Assembly (NCBI RefSeq): GCF_000372745.1
Contig: NZ_KB889693.1
Location: 1 to 64,000 of the forward strand
Length of the DNA: 64,000 nucleotides
Direction of reading: 5' to 3'
Origin: Embleya scabrispora DSM 41855
GTDB taxonomy: Bacteria; Actinomycetota; Actinomycetes; Streptomycetales; Streptomycetaceae
A program made the translations under genes and the position numbers. The notes below the pieces were generated by a model. The model saw only the letters and a program-made list of their open reading frames with translations, was not told the DNA's origin and ran no database searches. Below, piece by piece: positions 1 through 9,272 of the stretch (the first letter of the stretch is position 1; each line of letters starts with the position of its first letter).

Positions 1-159
1 CGCTCACGTGTGTGGTCTCGGGTCGGGCGTGGGGGGTGGGTGTTTTCGCCGTCGAGGTGAGTGCGAGCGACTCGACGGGGGCGAAAGCCACCGCCGCGTT
101 CCGCTGGACCGTGAGCTGGTTCTGACCGCTCGACACGCCGTCCAGGCGCCGGCGGCCGT

Positions 160-193
160 GGGTGTCGAGGGCTCGAACCCGCGCTCGACACCC
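160..193 (+). promoter_or_regulatory. Leader hairpin before the MFS gene
   Basis: Perfect 10-bp inverted repeat GGGTGTCGAG / CTCGACACCC with a 14-nt loop, ending 46 nt before the MFS start codon. It could be the terminator of a gene left of the window or a structure in the MFS leader. No T tract follows. The first 159 bases show nothing else I can support. Confidence 0.35.
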
Positions 194-239
194 GCGACTT
201 CCGACCTTCCCGTGCCCAGCCGCAGCCGGAGGTCCCCGG

Positions 240-1571
240 ATGTATCTGTCGTCCAGCCGTTCCGCCGACCTCGCGTCCGGTACGCGCGCCCCGCGCGCGC
301 AGGCACCGCCGCCGACCGCGCGCGGTGCCCGGCGGGTCGCACCCGTCGTGCTCACCCTGGGCGTGGTCTCCCTGGTGACCGACGTGTCGGCCGAGATGGT
401 CACCGCGGTGCTCCCGGTCTACCTCGTGCTCGGACTCGGGCTCTCTCCCATGGCGTTCGGCATGCTGGACGGTCTGAACAACGGCGCCACCGCCGTGTCC
501 CGGCTGCTCGGCGGGCATGTCGCGGACCGATTCCGCCGGCACCGGACGGTCGCCGCGTTCGGCTACGGGATCTCCGCCGGGTGCAAGCTGCTGCTGCCCG
601 CGGCCGGCGGGGTCTCGGCGATCGGCGGGGTGCTCGCGGCCGATCGTGCGGGCAAGGGGCTGCGTACCGCGCCGCGCGACGCGTTGATCTCGATGGCGGC
701 GCCGGCGGCGGAGCAGGGCCGGGCGTTCGGCGTGCATCGGGCGATGGACACGGCGGGCGCGTTGCTCGGACCGCCGGTCGCACTCGCGGTGTTGTGGGTG
801 ACGGCCGACGCGTACGACGCGGTGTTCGTGATGAGCTTCTGCTTCGCCGCGTTCGGGCTGCTGGTGCTGCTGCTGTTCGTCCGTGACCCGACGCCCGAGG
901 TCGTGGTCGCGGGCGCGGGCCCGCCGACGGTCCGCGCGTCGGTCCGACTGCGCGACGCGGCGGCGGTGTTGCGGGTGCCGGGCTTCGCCCGGGTGTGTCT
1001 GGCCGCGCTGCTGCTGGGCGCGACGACGGTCGGCGACGCGATGCTCTACCTGCTGCTGCAACGGCACACCGCTTTGTCGCCGCACCTGTTCCCCCTGTTG
1101 CCGCTGGGCACCGCGCTGGTCTTCCTGCTGCTCGCGGTCCCGGCCGGCACCGCGGGGGATCGGTACGGGCGCGGCCGGGTCTTCCTGGCCGGCCATGTCG
1201 CCCTGCTCTGCGGCTACCTGGTGCTGCTCGCACCACTGCCCGATCGGGCGATGATCGTCGCGATCCCGGGTCTGCTCGGCTTGTTCTACGCGGGCACCGA
1301 CGGCGTGCTGATGGCGCTCGCGGCCCCGGCCGCACCGCCGGGACTGCGCGGCGGGGCGCTGGCCCTGGTGCAGACGGGGCAGGCCGGCGGGCGGGCCCTG
1401 GGCGCGGCCGGATTCGGCGCGGCCTGGACCCTGTACGGCCCGCACACCGCCGGCGTCCTGGCCGCCGGCGGACTGGCCCTCGCGCTGCTCGCCGCCGCCG
1501 CGCTCCTGGCCGGCGGCACCCTCACACCGGGCACCACCCGCCCGGCCGGCCCGAGAGGGGCATCTGGATGA
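240..1571 (+). CDS. MFS family transporter (putative exporter)
   Basis: A 443-residue major facilitator protein, the usual length for a 12-helix member. Hydrophobic helices cover nearly the whole chain. The loop motif RAGKGLRTAPRDALIS (near residues 136-151) is typical of a bacterial MFS exporter subgroup, and a GDRYGRGR-type signature lies between later helices. I chose ATG 240 because GGAGG lies just before it; an in-frame ATG at 162 would add 26 Arg/Pro-rich residues with no site. The stop overlaps the next start as ATGA, so the two genes are probably translated together. Substrate unknown; export of a small molecule or drug is inferred from family only. Confidence 0.85.
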   Translation: MYLSSSRSADLASGTRAPRAQAPPPTARGARRVAPVVLTLGVVSLVTDVSAEMVTAVLPVYLVLGLGLSPMAFGMLDGLNNGATAVSRLLGGHVADRFRRHRTVAAFGYGISAGCKLLLPAAGGVSAIGGVLAADRAGKGLRTAPRDALISMAAPAAEQGRAFGVHRAMDTAGALLGPPVALAVLWVTADAYDAVFVMSFCFAAFGLLVLLLFVRDPTPEVVVAGAGPPTVRASVRLRDAAAVLRVPGFARVCLAALLLGATTVGDAMLYLLLQRHTALSPHLFPLLPLGTALVFLLLAVPAGTAGDRYGRGRVFLAGHVALLCGYLVLLAPLPDRAMIVAIPGLLGLFYAGTDGVLMALAAPAAPPGLRGGALALVQTGQAGGRALGAAGFGAAWTLYGPHTAGVLAAGGLALALLAAAALLAGGTLTPGTTRPAGPRGASG

Positions 1572-2575
1572 CCCGCGCCACCCGCCTGACCGTGCTGACC
1601 GTGGTCACCGCGCTGCTCGTCGGCCTGGCGGTGGTGTACACGCTGCGCGCGGCGGGCGACGCGGATGCCGGCCGGGGCGGTGACCACACGACGCTGAGCC
1701 TGGATCGCCCGGGCCGAATCCTGTTCCGCAGCACGGCCGCCGACGGCGGCCGGGACCACCTCGCGGCGGTCGACGCGGCGCGGCCCGGCGAGCGGGCGGT
1801 CGCCGGACGCAGATGCCTGGTCTTCCACGCCGCGCACGGCACCGGGGTGTGCCTGCAACCGGCGAGGCTCGCGCTCGGCACCTACGACGCGGTGCTCCTG
1901 GACGCGAACCTGCGCGAGAAGGGCCGGCATCCGCTGGCCGGGACACCCTCGCGGGCCCGGGTATCGCCGAGCGGACGGCTGGTCGCGTGGACGTCGTTCG
2001 TCAACGGCGAGTCGTACGCGGGCCTGAACTTCGCCACCCGGACCGCGATCCTGGACACCCGAACCGGCCGGCTCGACGACAACCTGGAGTCGTACGCGCT
2101 GCACCGCGGCGACGAGTCGATCCACTCTCCCGACGTCAACGTCTGGGGCGTGACCTTCGCGGCCGACGACAACACCTTCTTCGCGACGGTGGCCACCGGC
2201 GGACACACCTGGCTGGCCCGGGGCGAGGTGGCCACCCGCACGCTGCGCACGGTACGCGAGAACGCCGAGTGCCCGTCGTTGTCCCCCGACGGCACGCGCG
2301 TGGCGTACAAGAAGCGGGTCCCGGGCGCGGACGCCGACCGGCCCTGGCACCTGTTCGTCCTGGTCCTGGCCACCGGCACGGAGAGCGCGCTCGCCGAGAC
2401 CCGAACCCTGGACGACCAGGCGGAATGGCTCGACACCGACCGCGTCGTCTACAGCCTCCCCGGCGACCTCCGCGCCGACATCTGGACCACACGCGCCGAC
2501 GGCACCGGCCACCCGACCCTGCTGATCCCCCACGCCCTGTCCCCGGCAGTGCTACGCGGCCCGTCCGGCACGTGA
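1568..2575 (+). CDS. TolB-like beta-propeller protein, membrane-anchored
   Basis: 335 residues. The N-terminus (about residues 6-28) is one hydrophobic segment, either signal anchor or uncleaved signal, so the rest probably lies outside the membrane. The remainder has repeated PD40/WD40-like strands such as VSPSGRLVAWTSF and LSPDGTRVAYKKR, the pattern of TolB-type propeller domains. The start overlaps the MFS stop by four bases (ATGA), so it belongs to that operon. No catalytic residues are visible. A role as an accessory or sensor protein of the exporter is inferred from the coupling alone. Confidence 0.7.
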   Translation: MTRATRLTVLTVVTALLVGLAVVYTLRAAGDADAGRGGDHTTLSLDRPGRILFRSTAADGGRDHLAAVDAARPGERAVAGRRCLVFHAAHGTGVCLQPARLALGTYDAVLLDANLREKGRHPLAGTPSRARVSPSGRLVAWTSFVNGESYAGLNFATRTAILDTRTGRLDDNLESYALHRGDESIHSPDVNVWGVTFAADDNTFFATVATGGHTWLARGEVATRTLRTVRENAECPSLSPDGTRVAYKKRVPGADADRPWHLFVLVLATGTESALAETRTLDDQAEWLDTDRVVYSLPGDLRADIWTTRADGTGHPTLLIPHALSPAVLRGPSGT

Positions 2576-2616
2576 GAACAACCAGCCGCACGCCACCTCA
2601 CCGAACCGGAGCAAAT

Positions 2617-2706
2617 CCCCCAGCCCGTCCGGCGCTTGAGGACGACCCGACCCGAGCCACCCAACCCCAGCCGAGCAAGACCCCCAGCCCGGCCGGCGAT
2701 CGAGGC
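2617..2706. repeat. Two copies of a Streptomyces-type intergenic repeat
   Basis: The convergent gap between the TolB-like gene and the SDR gene contains CAGCCCGTCCGGCGCTTGAG at 2621-2640 and a diverged copy CAGCCCGGCCGGCGATCGAG at 2685-2704. Sequences with this GTCCGGCGNTTGAGGAC core are scattered in many Streptomyces intergenic regions (recalled knowledge). Function not known; possible transcript 3' end element. Confidence 0.55.
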
Positions 2707-2722
2707 CACCTTCGTCCCACCG

Positions 2723-3496
2723 TCAATCCCGGCGAAACACCACACGCGCCGACGTCTGGTCCCGCGCGAGCACCATCATCGAGTCGATGTTCACGTGCGG
2801 CGGCCGAGTAGCCACCCATCCCACACATTCCGCGATGTCCTGACCGACCAGCGGCGTCATTCCCGCGTACACCGCCGACGCGCTCTCCGCATCGCCGCCG
2901 AGCCGGTTGAGGGTGAACTCGGTCTCGACCATGCCCGGGTCGATCTGGCACACCCGCACCGGCTGCCCGCGCAGCTCCAGCCGCAGCACCCGGGTCATCG
3001 CCGTCACCGCGTGCTTGGCCGCGTTGTACCCCGCGCCGCCCTCGTACGGCTCGCGCCCGGCGACCGAGCCGATGGTGATCACCTGACCGTCGCCGGACGC
3101 GATCAGCAGCGGCAAGAACGCCTTGGTCACCCGCAGCGTGCCGAGCACATTGGTCTCGTACATCGCGGTCCACGCCGCTTCGTCCGCCTCGGCGACCGGT
3201 TCGGTGCCCCGCGCGAAGCCCGCGTTGTTGACCAGTACGTCACAGCGGTCCACCGCGGCGGCGAACGCGGCGACCGAGTCCGGATCCGCCACGTCCAGCG
3301 GCAGCGCCCGGCCGCGCCCGGCACAACGCGCGACCACCTCGTCCAGCCGGTCCTTGCGGCGCGCGCCGAGCACGACGTCGTAGCCCAGACCGGCCAGGTG
3401 CACGGCGGTCGCCGCGCCGATCCCACTGCTGGCACCGGTGACCACCGCACAGCCTCGGGACGGGGTCGTGGGATTCGCGGTCTCGCCCTGGGTCAT
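2723..3496 (-). CDS. SDR family NAD(P)-dependent oxidoreductase
   Basis: 257-residue classical short-chain dehydrogenase. Visible motifs are the cofactor loop TGASSGIGAAT, the NNAGFA motif, the catalytic YNAAK (in GAGYNAAKHAVTAM) with an upstream Ser in TIGSVAG, and a PG motif (IDPGMVETEF). The family fold is complete and length is normal. The start at 3496 follows GAGGAA; the longer frame to 3580 has no ribosome-binding site. The gene converges on the TolB-like gene and stands alone. The DVADPDS stretch after the second strand suggests NADP preference only weakly. Substrate unknown. Confidence 0.88.
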   Translation of the reverse strand: MTQGETANPTTPSRGCAVVTGASSGIGAATAVHLAGLGYDVVLGARRKDRLDEVVARCAGRGRALPLDVADPDSVAAFAAAVDRCDVLVNNAGFARGTEPVAEADEAAWTAMYETNVLGTLRVTKAFLPLLIASGDGQVITIGSVAGREPYEGGAGYNAAKHAVTAMTRVLRLELRGQPVRVCQIDPGMVETEFTLNRLGGDAESASAVYAGMTPLVGQDIAECVGWVATRPPHVNIDSMMVLARDQTSARVVFRRD

Positions 3497-3622
3497 CGCG
3501 GGATTCCTCTCATACGTCCGGACACCGGCGCACCACCCGTGCGGGCGGTGTCGGTGACCACATTGCCGACCTTCCCGCACCGTACGACGGATCGACGCGG
3601 ACCCGAATCGCCACCCCCCGTT

Positions 3623-5125
3623 TCACCCCGAGGATCCGCCGTGTCCCGACGCCCAGGGCCACCCCAGTCGCCCCCGCCGCTGCGGCGGCGAAGACGGCGA
3701 CGACGGCGCGGAGGGCGCGGCCGGCGACGTCGGCAACGGCGGCAGCGCCTCGCGATACAGCCACGCGTCGAACAACTCGTCCACCGGCCGGGAGGCGTAC
3801 CGCGCCACGTGTGCGGTGAAGTCGTCCGTGACGACCACGCCGTGCCGGTGCGTCGTGGCCCAGTCCCGCAACATCGTGAAGAACGCCGCGTCGCCCAGCG
3901 CGCACCGCACCGCGTGTACGGTCAACGCTCCGCGAGCGTAGATCCGGTCGTCGAAGATCAGCTTCGGGCGCGGCGACCCGAGCAGCAGGTCCTGCGGCAG
4001 GCCGCCCAGTCGGGTGTGCTCCACGGCCGCCTGCACGGCGGCGGCTCGCCCGCCGGAGCGCTCGGCCCACAACCACTCCGCGTAGCGCGCGAAGCCCTCG
4101 TTGAGCCAGATGTGCCGCCAGTTCGCCAGTCCGACGCTGTTGCCGAACCACTGGTGGGCCAACTCGTGCGCGACCAACCGTTCGAAGCCGCGCTCGCCGT
4201 CGACGTGGTTCGCCCCGAAAGTGGCCAGCCCCTGGGCCTCGATCGGGATGTCGAGTTCGTCGTCGGTGACCACCACGGTGTACTCACCGAACGGGTACGG
4301 CCCGAACAACTCCTCGAAGAGCGTCATCATCTCCGGTTGCCGGGCGAAGTCGACCAGGAAGCGTGGCAGCAGCCGGGCCGGCACGTGCGCGAACTGCGGC
4401 ACGCTCGCGCCCGGTTCCAGCGGTCCGACCGTGTCGTAGCGGCCGATCGAGACGCTGACCAGGTAGCTCGCGGTGGGCGCGGCCTGCTCGTAGACCCACG
4501 TGGAGGTGCTGCCCCGGGTGCTGCGGGTGAGCAGCTCACCGCTGACCACCACGGTGTACGCCGACGGCGCGGTGACCGAGATCTGGTACGCCGCCTTGTC
4601 GTCGGGCCGGTCGTTGCACGGGTACCAGGACGGCGCGCCGATCGGCTGGCCGGCCACCAGCGAGCCGTCGGTCAACTCCTCCCAACCGATCCCGCCCCAT
4701 GGGCTGCGCACCGGTTTGGGATTGCCGACGTAGTGCACCTCGACGGTGAACGCGGCCCGCGCGCCGATGGCCGCGCCCGGCCGCACCCGCAGCTTGCCCG
4801 CGCGGTGCGTGTAGCGCGCCTGGCGGCCGTTCACCAGCACCCGGCCGATCCGGAATTCGCCCAGGTCGAGCACGACTTCGCCGAGCGGCCGATCGCCGGC
4901 CACGGCGCCGATTCGGGCGGTGCCGGCCAGCCGATTGGGGCCTGGGCGGTAGTCCAGGGCCAGCTCGTAGCGATGTACGCGATAGCGCGGATCGCCGTGC
5001 GTGGCGAAGTACGCCTCCCCCGCGGCCGAGCGCGGCCCCTGGTCGACCACCGATTCGTGCTCCGTCCCCGTCGCGCCCACCGTCGCGGGACGGGCCGTGT
5101 CCTGCGACGCCGCCTCGAAACGCAT
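3623..5125 (-). CDS. M1 family zinc metallopeptidase, downstream of the Pls-type synthetase
   Basis: 500 residues counted from the ATG that overlaps the synthetase stop as TAATG; an in-frame ATG at 5137 is possible. Zinc site HELAH at residues 320-324, with the third ligand E343 in NEGFA. The canonical GAMEN exopeptidase motif is replaced by IEAQGLATFG (residues 295-304), which keeps only the Glu; short bacterial M1 enzymes often vary here. A beta-rich N-terminal domain precedes the catalytic domain, and the last 30 residues are Pro/Ser/Arg-rich. No signal peptide is seen. In epsilon-poly-lysine producers an M1-like degrading enzyme (Pld) lies beside pls (recalled knowledge), so trimming or detoxifying the polymer is the likely job here. 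Confidence 0.85.
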   Translation of the reverse strand: MRFEAASQDTARPATVGATGTEHESVVDQGPRSAAGEAYFATHGDPRYRVHRYELALDYRPGPNRLAGTARIGAVAGDRPLGEVVLDLGEFRIGRVLVNGRQARYTHRAGKLRVRPGAAIGARAAFTVEVHYVGNPKPVRSPWGGIGWEELTDGSLVAGQPIGAPSWYPCNDRPDDKAAYQISVTAPSAYTVVVSGELLTRSTRGSTSTWVYEQAAPTASYLVSVSIGRYDTVGPLEPGASVPQFAHVPARLLPRFLVDFARQPEMMTLFEELFGPYPFGEYTVVVTDDELDIPIEAQGLATFGANHVDGERGFERLVAHELAHQWFGNSVGLANWRHIWLNEGFARYAEWLWAERSGGRAAAVQAAVEHTRLGGLPQDLLLGSPRPKLIFDDRIYARGALTVHAVRCALGDAAFFTMLRDWATTHRHGVVVTDDFTAHVARYASRPVDELFDAWLYREALPPLPTSPAAPSAPSSPSSPPQRRGRLGWPWASGHGGSSG

Positions 5126-8100
5126 TACCGTCGCCATGCCTCGATCGGATTGCCCAGCCAACCGGTGTCCTCCGGGACCGTCTCGCCGCGCATCACCAGC
5201 GAGGCGGGACCCAGCGTGCTGCGTGCCCCGATCGTGCTGCCCGGCAGCACGATCCCGCGCGGGCCCAGGGTGGCGCCCTCGCGAAGGATCACAGTATCCA
5301 TCCGCATGATCCGGTCGTGGAAGAGATGTGTCTGGAGCACACAGCCGTGCCCCACGCTCACCGCGTCCTCCAGGGTGACCAGGTCCGCCTCCGGCAGCCA
5401 GTAGCTCTCGCACCACACGCCGCGGCCGATGGACGCCCCGAGCCCGCGCAGCCACACGTTCATCACCGACGTACCGGGCACCCGGCCGATCAGCCACGGC
5501 ACGGCCAACACCTCGACGAAGGTGTCGGCGAGCTCGTTGCGCCACACGAAGCCGCTCCACAGCGGGTGCTCGACCGGCTTGAACCGGCCGACCAGGAGCC
5601 ACTTGGCCGCGATCGACACGACGCACGCGAGCACACCGCAGCCGAGCAGGACCGGGCCGGACAGCAGCGCGGCCAGGATCAGCGAGTGGGTGCCCAGCCA
5701 GGCCAGCGCGGCCAGGGTCAGTACGGCCAGCGCGGCGGAGCACAACACCGGAACCGCTCGGCACAGCTCGACCAGGCCGCGGGCCCAGCGCAGCCGGGCG
5801 GGCGGGTCGTAGGTCAGGCCCTGGTCCGCGACGTCCGCCGAACGCGGCAGCCGCATCGGCGGCATGCCCAGGTACGAGCCGCCCTTCTTGGTCTTCTTCG
5901 GCGTCGCGGACAACACGCCGACCAGGCCGCGGGCGGGCACCGAGCGGCCCGGCGCGGTCATCCCCGAGTTGCCCAGGAAGGCCCGCTCGCCGATCCGCGC
6001 CTCGCCGATCCGGATCCGGCCGCCGCCGAGTTCGTAGGAGGCGATCAGCGTGTCGTCGGCCAGGAACGCGCCGTCGCCGACCGTGGTCAGGCTCGGCAGC
6101 GCCAGCACCGTGGACGCCTCGACGCCCTTGCCCACCTTCATCCCCAGCGCCCGCAGCCACACCGGCGTGAACAGGCTCGCGTACAGCGGGAACAGCTTTT
6201 CCCGGGCCAGGTCCATCAGCTGGGTGACGGTCCACGCCTGCCAGCCGATCCGGCCGTGCAGCGGGTGGTAGCCGGGCCGCAGCCCCAGGCTGAGCAGACG
6301 CACCAGAAGCAGGATCGACAGCGCGTAGACCAGCGCGAACGCGGCCACGGCCGGCACCAGGGCGAGCATGGCCCCGGTGAGCGCCGCGCCGAAACCCTCG
6401 CCCGGCGGCACGAACGCGCCGAGGATCGGCAGTACCGGCAGCACCGCCAGGATCGGCAGCAGCGTCGGCACCAACCCGCTCACGCCGTACAGCACCGCCC
6501 AGCGCGCCTTGCGCGGCGGACGCTCGCCGAACCGGCCCCGGTCGACCTTGCCGAGTCGAACGGCCGGCACCCCGCCCCAGCGACGGCTCGGCGGCACGTT
6601 GCCGGTGACCGCGGAACCGGCCGCCACCTCGGCGGAGCGGCCGATCCGGGCACCGGGGAAGAGGGTGCTGCGGGTGCCCACGATGGCGCCCGCGCCGACC
6701 TTTATCGCGCCGATCTCCAGCCGGTCGCCGTCCAGCCAGTGACCGGACAGGTCCACCTCGGCCTCCACCGCGCAGCCTCGGCCGAGCTTGAGCAGGCCGG
6801 TGACCGGCGGCAGGGTGTGCAGGTCGACGTCCTGGCCGACCTTGGCACCCAGTGCGCGGGCGTAGCGCAGCAACCAGGCCCCGGAGAGCGCGGTCGCACC
6901 ACTGGCGTCGGCCAATTGTTCGGCCGCCCACAGCCGGATGTGCACGCCGCCACCGCGCGGATGGGTGCCCGGGCGCACCCCGCGCAGCAACAACCGGGCG
7001 CCGCCGGCCGCGATCGCCACCCGGGCGGGCGGGCTGAACAGCGCGGCCCAGCCGGCCGCGACCCACCACCACGACGCGGTCGGCGCCCACGGGTAGTCGC
7101 CGAACCAGGCGGCGACGTTGCCCAGCGCGAGCAGGCCGACCGTCCAGCGCAGCCCGATCAGGGTGAACAACGGGATCAACAGGAGCAACTGGGCGACGCG
7201 GGCCCGGGTGGGCGTGGGTGCCACCTTGCGCACCGCGCCCGCGTCCTGGGCCGAGCGCTCCAGGCGGCGGGCCAGCTTGCGCAGCGTGGGCTGCTGATAG
7301 ATGTCGGCGACCGCGGCGGCGGGGTAGCGCTCGCGCAGCAGCGTGGTCAACCGGGCGGCGGCCAGGCTGTTCCCGCCGATCGCGAAGAAGTCGTCCTGCG
7401 CGCTCTCCGGGGCGATGCCGAGCACGTCGGTCCACTGCTCGGCGAGCCACGCCTCGGTGCCGTAGAGCTGCTCGGTGGGACCGGCGTCCTCCGCGTCCGC
7501 GAGCGGCCACGGCAGCGCGTCCCGGTCGACCTTGCCGGAGGTCCGGGTGGGCAGGTCGGCCACCGGGGCGAGCCGGGGCACCAGGGCCGCGGGCAGTTCG
7601 GCCCGCAACCGGCGGACCGCCTCCTCGCGATCCCAGCCCTCGCCGGTCACCAGGTAGCCGACCAGGAGCTGATTGCCGCCCTTGACGGTGCGTACGGCGG
7701 CGGCCGCGCCCACCACGCCGGGCAGGGCCTGTAGGGCCGCGTCGATCTCGCCGAGTTCGATCCGCCGGCCGCCGAGCTTGATCTGCTCGTCGCCGCGACC
7801 GACGAAGACCAGGCCCTCGGGGTCGGCGCGCACCACGTCGCCGCTGCGGTAGGCGCGATCCCAGCCCATCGATTCCAGCGGCGCGTACTTCTCCGCGTCC
7901 TTGACCGGGTCCAGGTAGCGGGCCAGGCCGACGCCGCCGATCACCAGCTCGCCGGTCTCACCCATCGCGACGGGTCGACCACCGGGATCGACCACGGCCA
8001 GTTCCCAGCCGTCCAGGGGCAGCCCGATCCGAACCGGGCCCTCGCCGGTGAGCAGCGATCCACAGGCGACCACGGTCGCCTCGGTCGGGCCGTACGTGTT

Positions 8101-9012
8101 CCACACCTCGCGGCCCTCGGCGACCACGCGCTCCACCAACTCGGGCGGGCATGCCTCGCCGCCGAAGATCAGCAGCCGTACGTCCAGCAGCGCCTCGGTC
8201 GGCCACAGCGCGGCGAGCGTGGGCACCGTGGAGACCACGGTGATCTCCTGCTCGGCCAGCCACGGCCCCAGGTCGGCGCCGGAGCGCACCCGTGAGCGCG
8301 GCACGGTGACCAGGCACGCGCCGTATCGCCAGGCCAGCCACATCTCCTCACAGGACGCGTCGAAGGCGACCGACAGGCCCGCCATCACCCGGTCGCCGGG
8401 GCCGATCGGCTCCTCCTGGAGGAACAGCCCGGCCTCGGCGTCCACGAAGGCCGCCGCGTTGCGGTGGGTGACCGCGACGCCCTTGGGCTTGCCGGTGGAG
8501 CCGGAGGTGAAGATGATCCAGGCATCGTCCCCGGGGCCGGGTCGAGCCGGCGCCACGGGCGTGTTGCCGGCCCGGGTGACACGCAGTTCGCGCTCGGCAC
8601 CGAGCACGGCGCATACGCCGGCCTCGCCGAACACCAGGTCGGCCCGCTCGTCCGGATCCTCGGCGTCCACCGGGACGTAGGCGGCGCCGGCGGCCAGCAC
8701 GGCAAGGATGGCGATGTACAGGTCGTTGCTGCCGGACGGCACCCGGATGCCGACCCGGTCCCCGACGCCGACCCCGGCGTCGGCGAGCCGGCGGCGCAGC
8801 GCCTCCACCTCGGCGGCCAGGGCGCGGTACGTCAGCGTCCGCCGGCCGTCGTCGAGGGCGGGCTCGTTCGGGTGGGCCCGGACGGTGGCGTCCAGGATGT
8901 CCACGAGGGTGCGCGGCGCGGGGGCGGGGCGCCCGGGGTAGCCGGCCGGGGTCGGCGTCGGTGCGGTGCCGGACCGATCGTCCGAGGCACGTACTGGTAG
9001 CGCGATGGCCAT
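5125..9012 (-). CDS. pls: Pls/PosA-type single-module non-ribosomal peptide synthetase (cationic homopolypeptide synthetase)
   Basis: 1295 residues, against about 1319 for epsilon-poly-L-lysine synthetase of Streptomyces albulus. Adenylation domain about 35-500: P-loop IIFTSGSTGKPKG (166-178), FDASCEEMW (217-225), YGPTEATV (307-314), YRSGD (388-392) and the A10 lysine in TSGKVDRDALP (K494). Carrier domain with GGNS, Ser549 taking phosphopantetheine. From about 600 onward there are several membrane helices alternating with hexapeptide-like left-handed helix stretches, e.g. GATLGPRGIVLPGSTIGARS near the end; this matches the tandem C-terminal domains that couple monomers in Pls. There is no classical condensation or thioesterase domain. 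E221, at the position next to the pocket Asp, gives an acidic pocket and suits a basic amino acid (inference). Product is probably poly-lysine, poly-diaminobutyrate, poly-diaminopropionate or similar. Confidence 0.88.
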   Translation of the reverse strand: MAIALPVRASDDRSGTAPTPTPAGYPGRPAPAPRTLVDILDATVRAHPNEPALDDGRRTLTYRALAAEVEALRRRLADAGVGVGDRVGIRVPSGSNDLYIAILAVLAAGAAYVPVDAEDPDERADLVFGEAGVCAVLGAERELRVTRAGNTPVAPARPGPGDDAWIIFTSGSTGKPKGVAVTHRNAAAFVDAEAGLFLQEEPIGPGDRVMAGLSVAFDASCEEMWLAWRYGACLVTVPRSRVRSGADLGPWLAEQEITVVSTVPTLAALWPTEALLDVRLLIFGGEACPPELVERVVAEGREVWNTYGPTEATVVACGSLLTGEGPVRIGLPLDGWELAVVDPGGRPVAMGETGELVIGGVGLARYLDPVKDAEKYAPLESMGWDRAYRSGDVVRADPEGLVFVGRGDEQIKLGGRRIELGEIDAALQALPGVVGAAAAVRTVKGGNQLLVGYLVTGEGWDREEAVRRLRAELPAALVPRLAPVADLPTRTSGKVDRDALPWPLADAEDAGPTEQLYGTEAWLAEQWTDVLGIAPESAQDDFFAIGGNSLAAARLTTLLRERYPAAAVADIYQQPTLRKLARRLERSAQDAGAVRKVAPTPTRARVAQLLLLIPLFTLIGLRWTVGLLALGNVAAWFGDYPWAPTASWWWVAAGWAALFSPPARVAIAAGGARLLLRGVRPGTHPRGGGVHIRLWAAEQLADASGATALSGAWLLRYARALGAKVGQDVDLHTLPPVTGLLKLGRGCAVEAEVDLSGHWLDGDRLEIGAIKVGAGAIVGTRSTLFPGARIGRSAEVAAGSAVTGNVPPSRRWGGVPAVRLGKVDRGRFGERPPRKARWAVLYGVSGLVPTLLPILAVLPVLPILGAFVPPGEGFGAALTGAMLALVPAVAAFALVYALSILLLVRLLSLGLRPGYHPLHGRIGWQAWTVTQLMDLAREKLFPLYASLFTPVWLRALGMKVGKGVEASTVLALPSLTTVGDGAFLADDTLIASYELGGGRIRIGEARIGERAFLGNSGMTAPGRSVPARGLVGVLSATPKKTKKGGSYLGMPPMRLPRSADVADQGLTYDPPARLRWARGLVELCRAVPVLCSAALAVLTLAALAWLGTHSLILAALLSGPVLLGCGVLACVVSIAAKWLLVGRFKPVEHPLWSGFVWRNELADTFVEVLAVPWLIGRVPGTSVMNVWLRGLGASIGRGVWCESYWLPEADLVTLEDAVSVGHGCVLQTHLFHDRIMRMDTVILREGATLGPRGIVLPGSTIGARSTLGPASLVMRGETVPEDTGWLGNPIEAWRR

Positions 9013-9188
9013 GAGGTCCTCATCATCCCTGGTCCCCGCTACGGCCCACTTGAAGGCTCCCGGGGAGGCGTCGCGTCCCCGGTCCCTGGCCGGCCGGGTC
9101 GCTTCTCGAGCGTGGCAACCCGACCGACACTAGCTCTGTTCGCCGCACAACGACGACCCTCGATGCGATCAACTGCCTTTGGGGCAAA

Positions 9189-9272
9189 GGGATCTGACGT
9201 ATCGTCATATATGAATTGACGGATCGTCAGATCCCATCACCCCCTGGAAGCGCGCCTTTTGACGCTCCGTCA
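9189..9272. promoter_or_regulatory. Triple TGACGNNNCGTCA operator upstream of pls
   Basis: Three 13-bp palindromes: TGACGTATCGTCA at 9195-9207, TGACGGATCGTCA at 9217-9229 and TGACGCTCCGTCA at 9260-9272. Centre spacings are 22 and 43 bp, close to two and four helical turns, so all three face the same side of DNA. The first two also form a larger dyad with 11-bp arms GGGATCTGACG (9189-9199) and CGTCAGATCCC (9225-9235). They lie 180-260 bp before the pls start. An AT-rich CATATA on the minus strand sits between sites 1 and 2 and may be a -10 element. A dimeric regulator such as a TetR-type protein is the likely binder; no obvious gene for it adjoins. Confidence 0.7.

Noticed and set aside
8-886. 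Long open frame at the left edge overlapping the MFS gene
   Set aside because: It overlaps the MFS gene in another frame and translates to an Arg/Gly-rich string with no domain.
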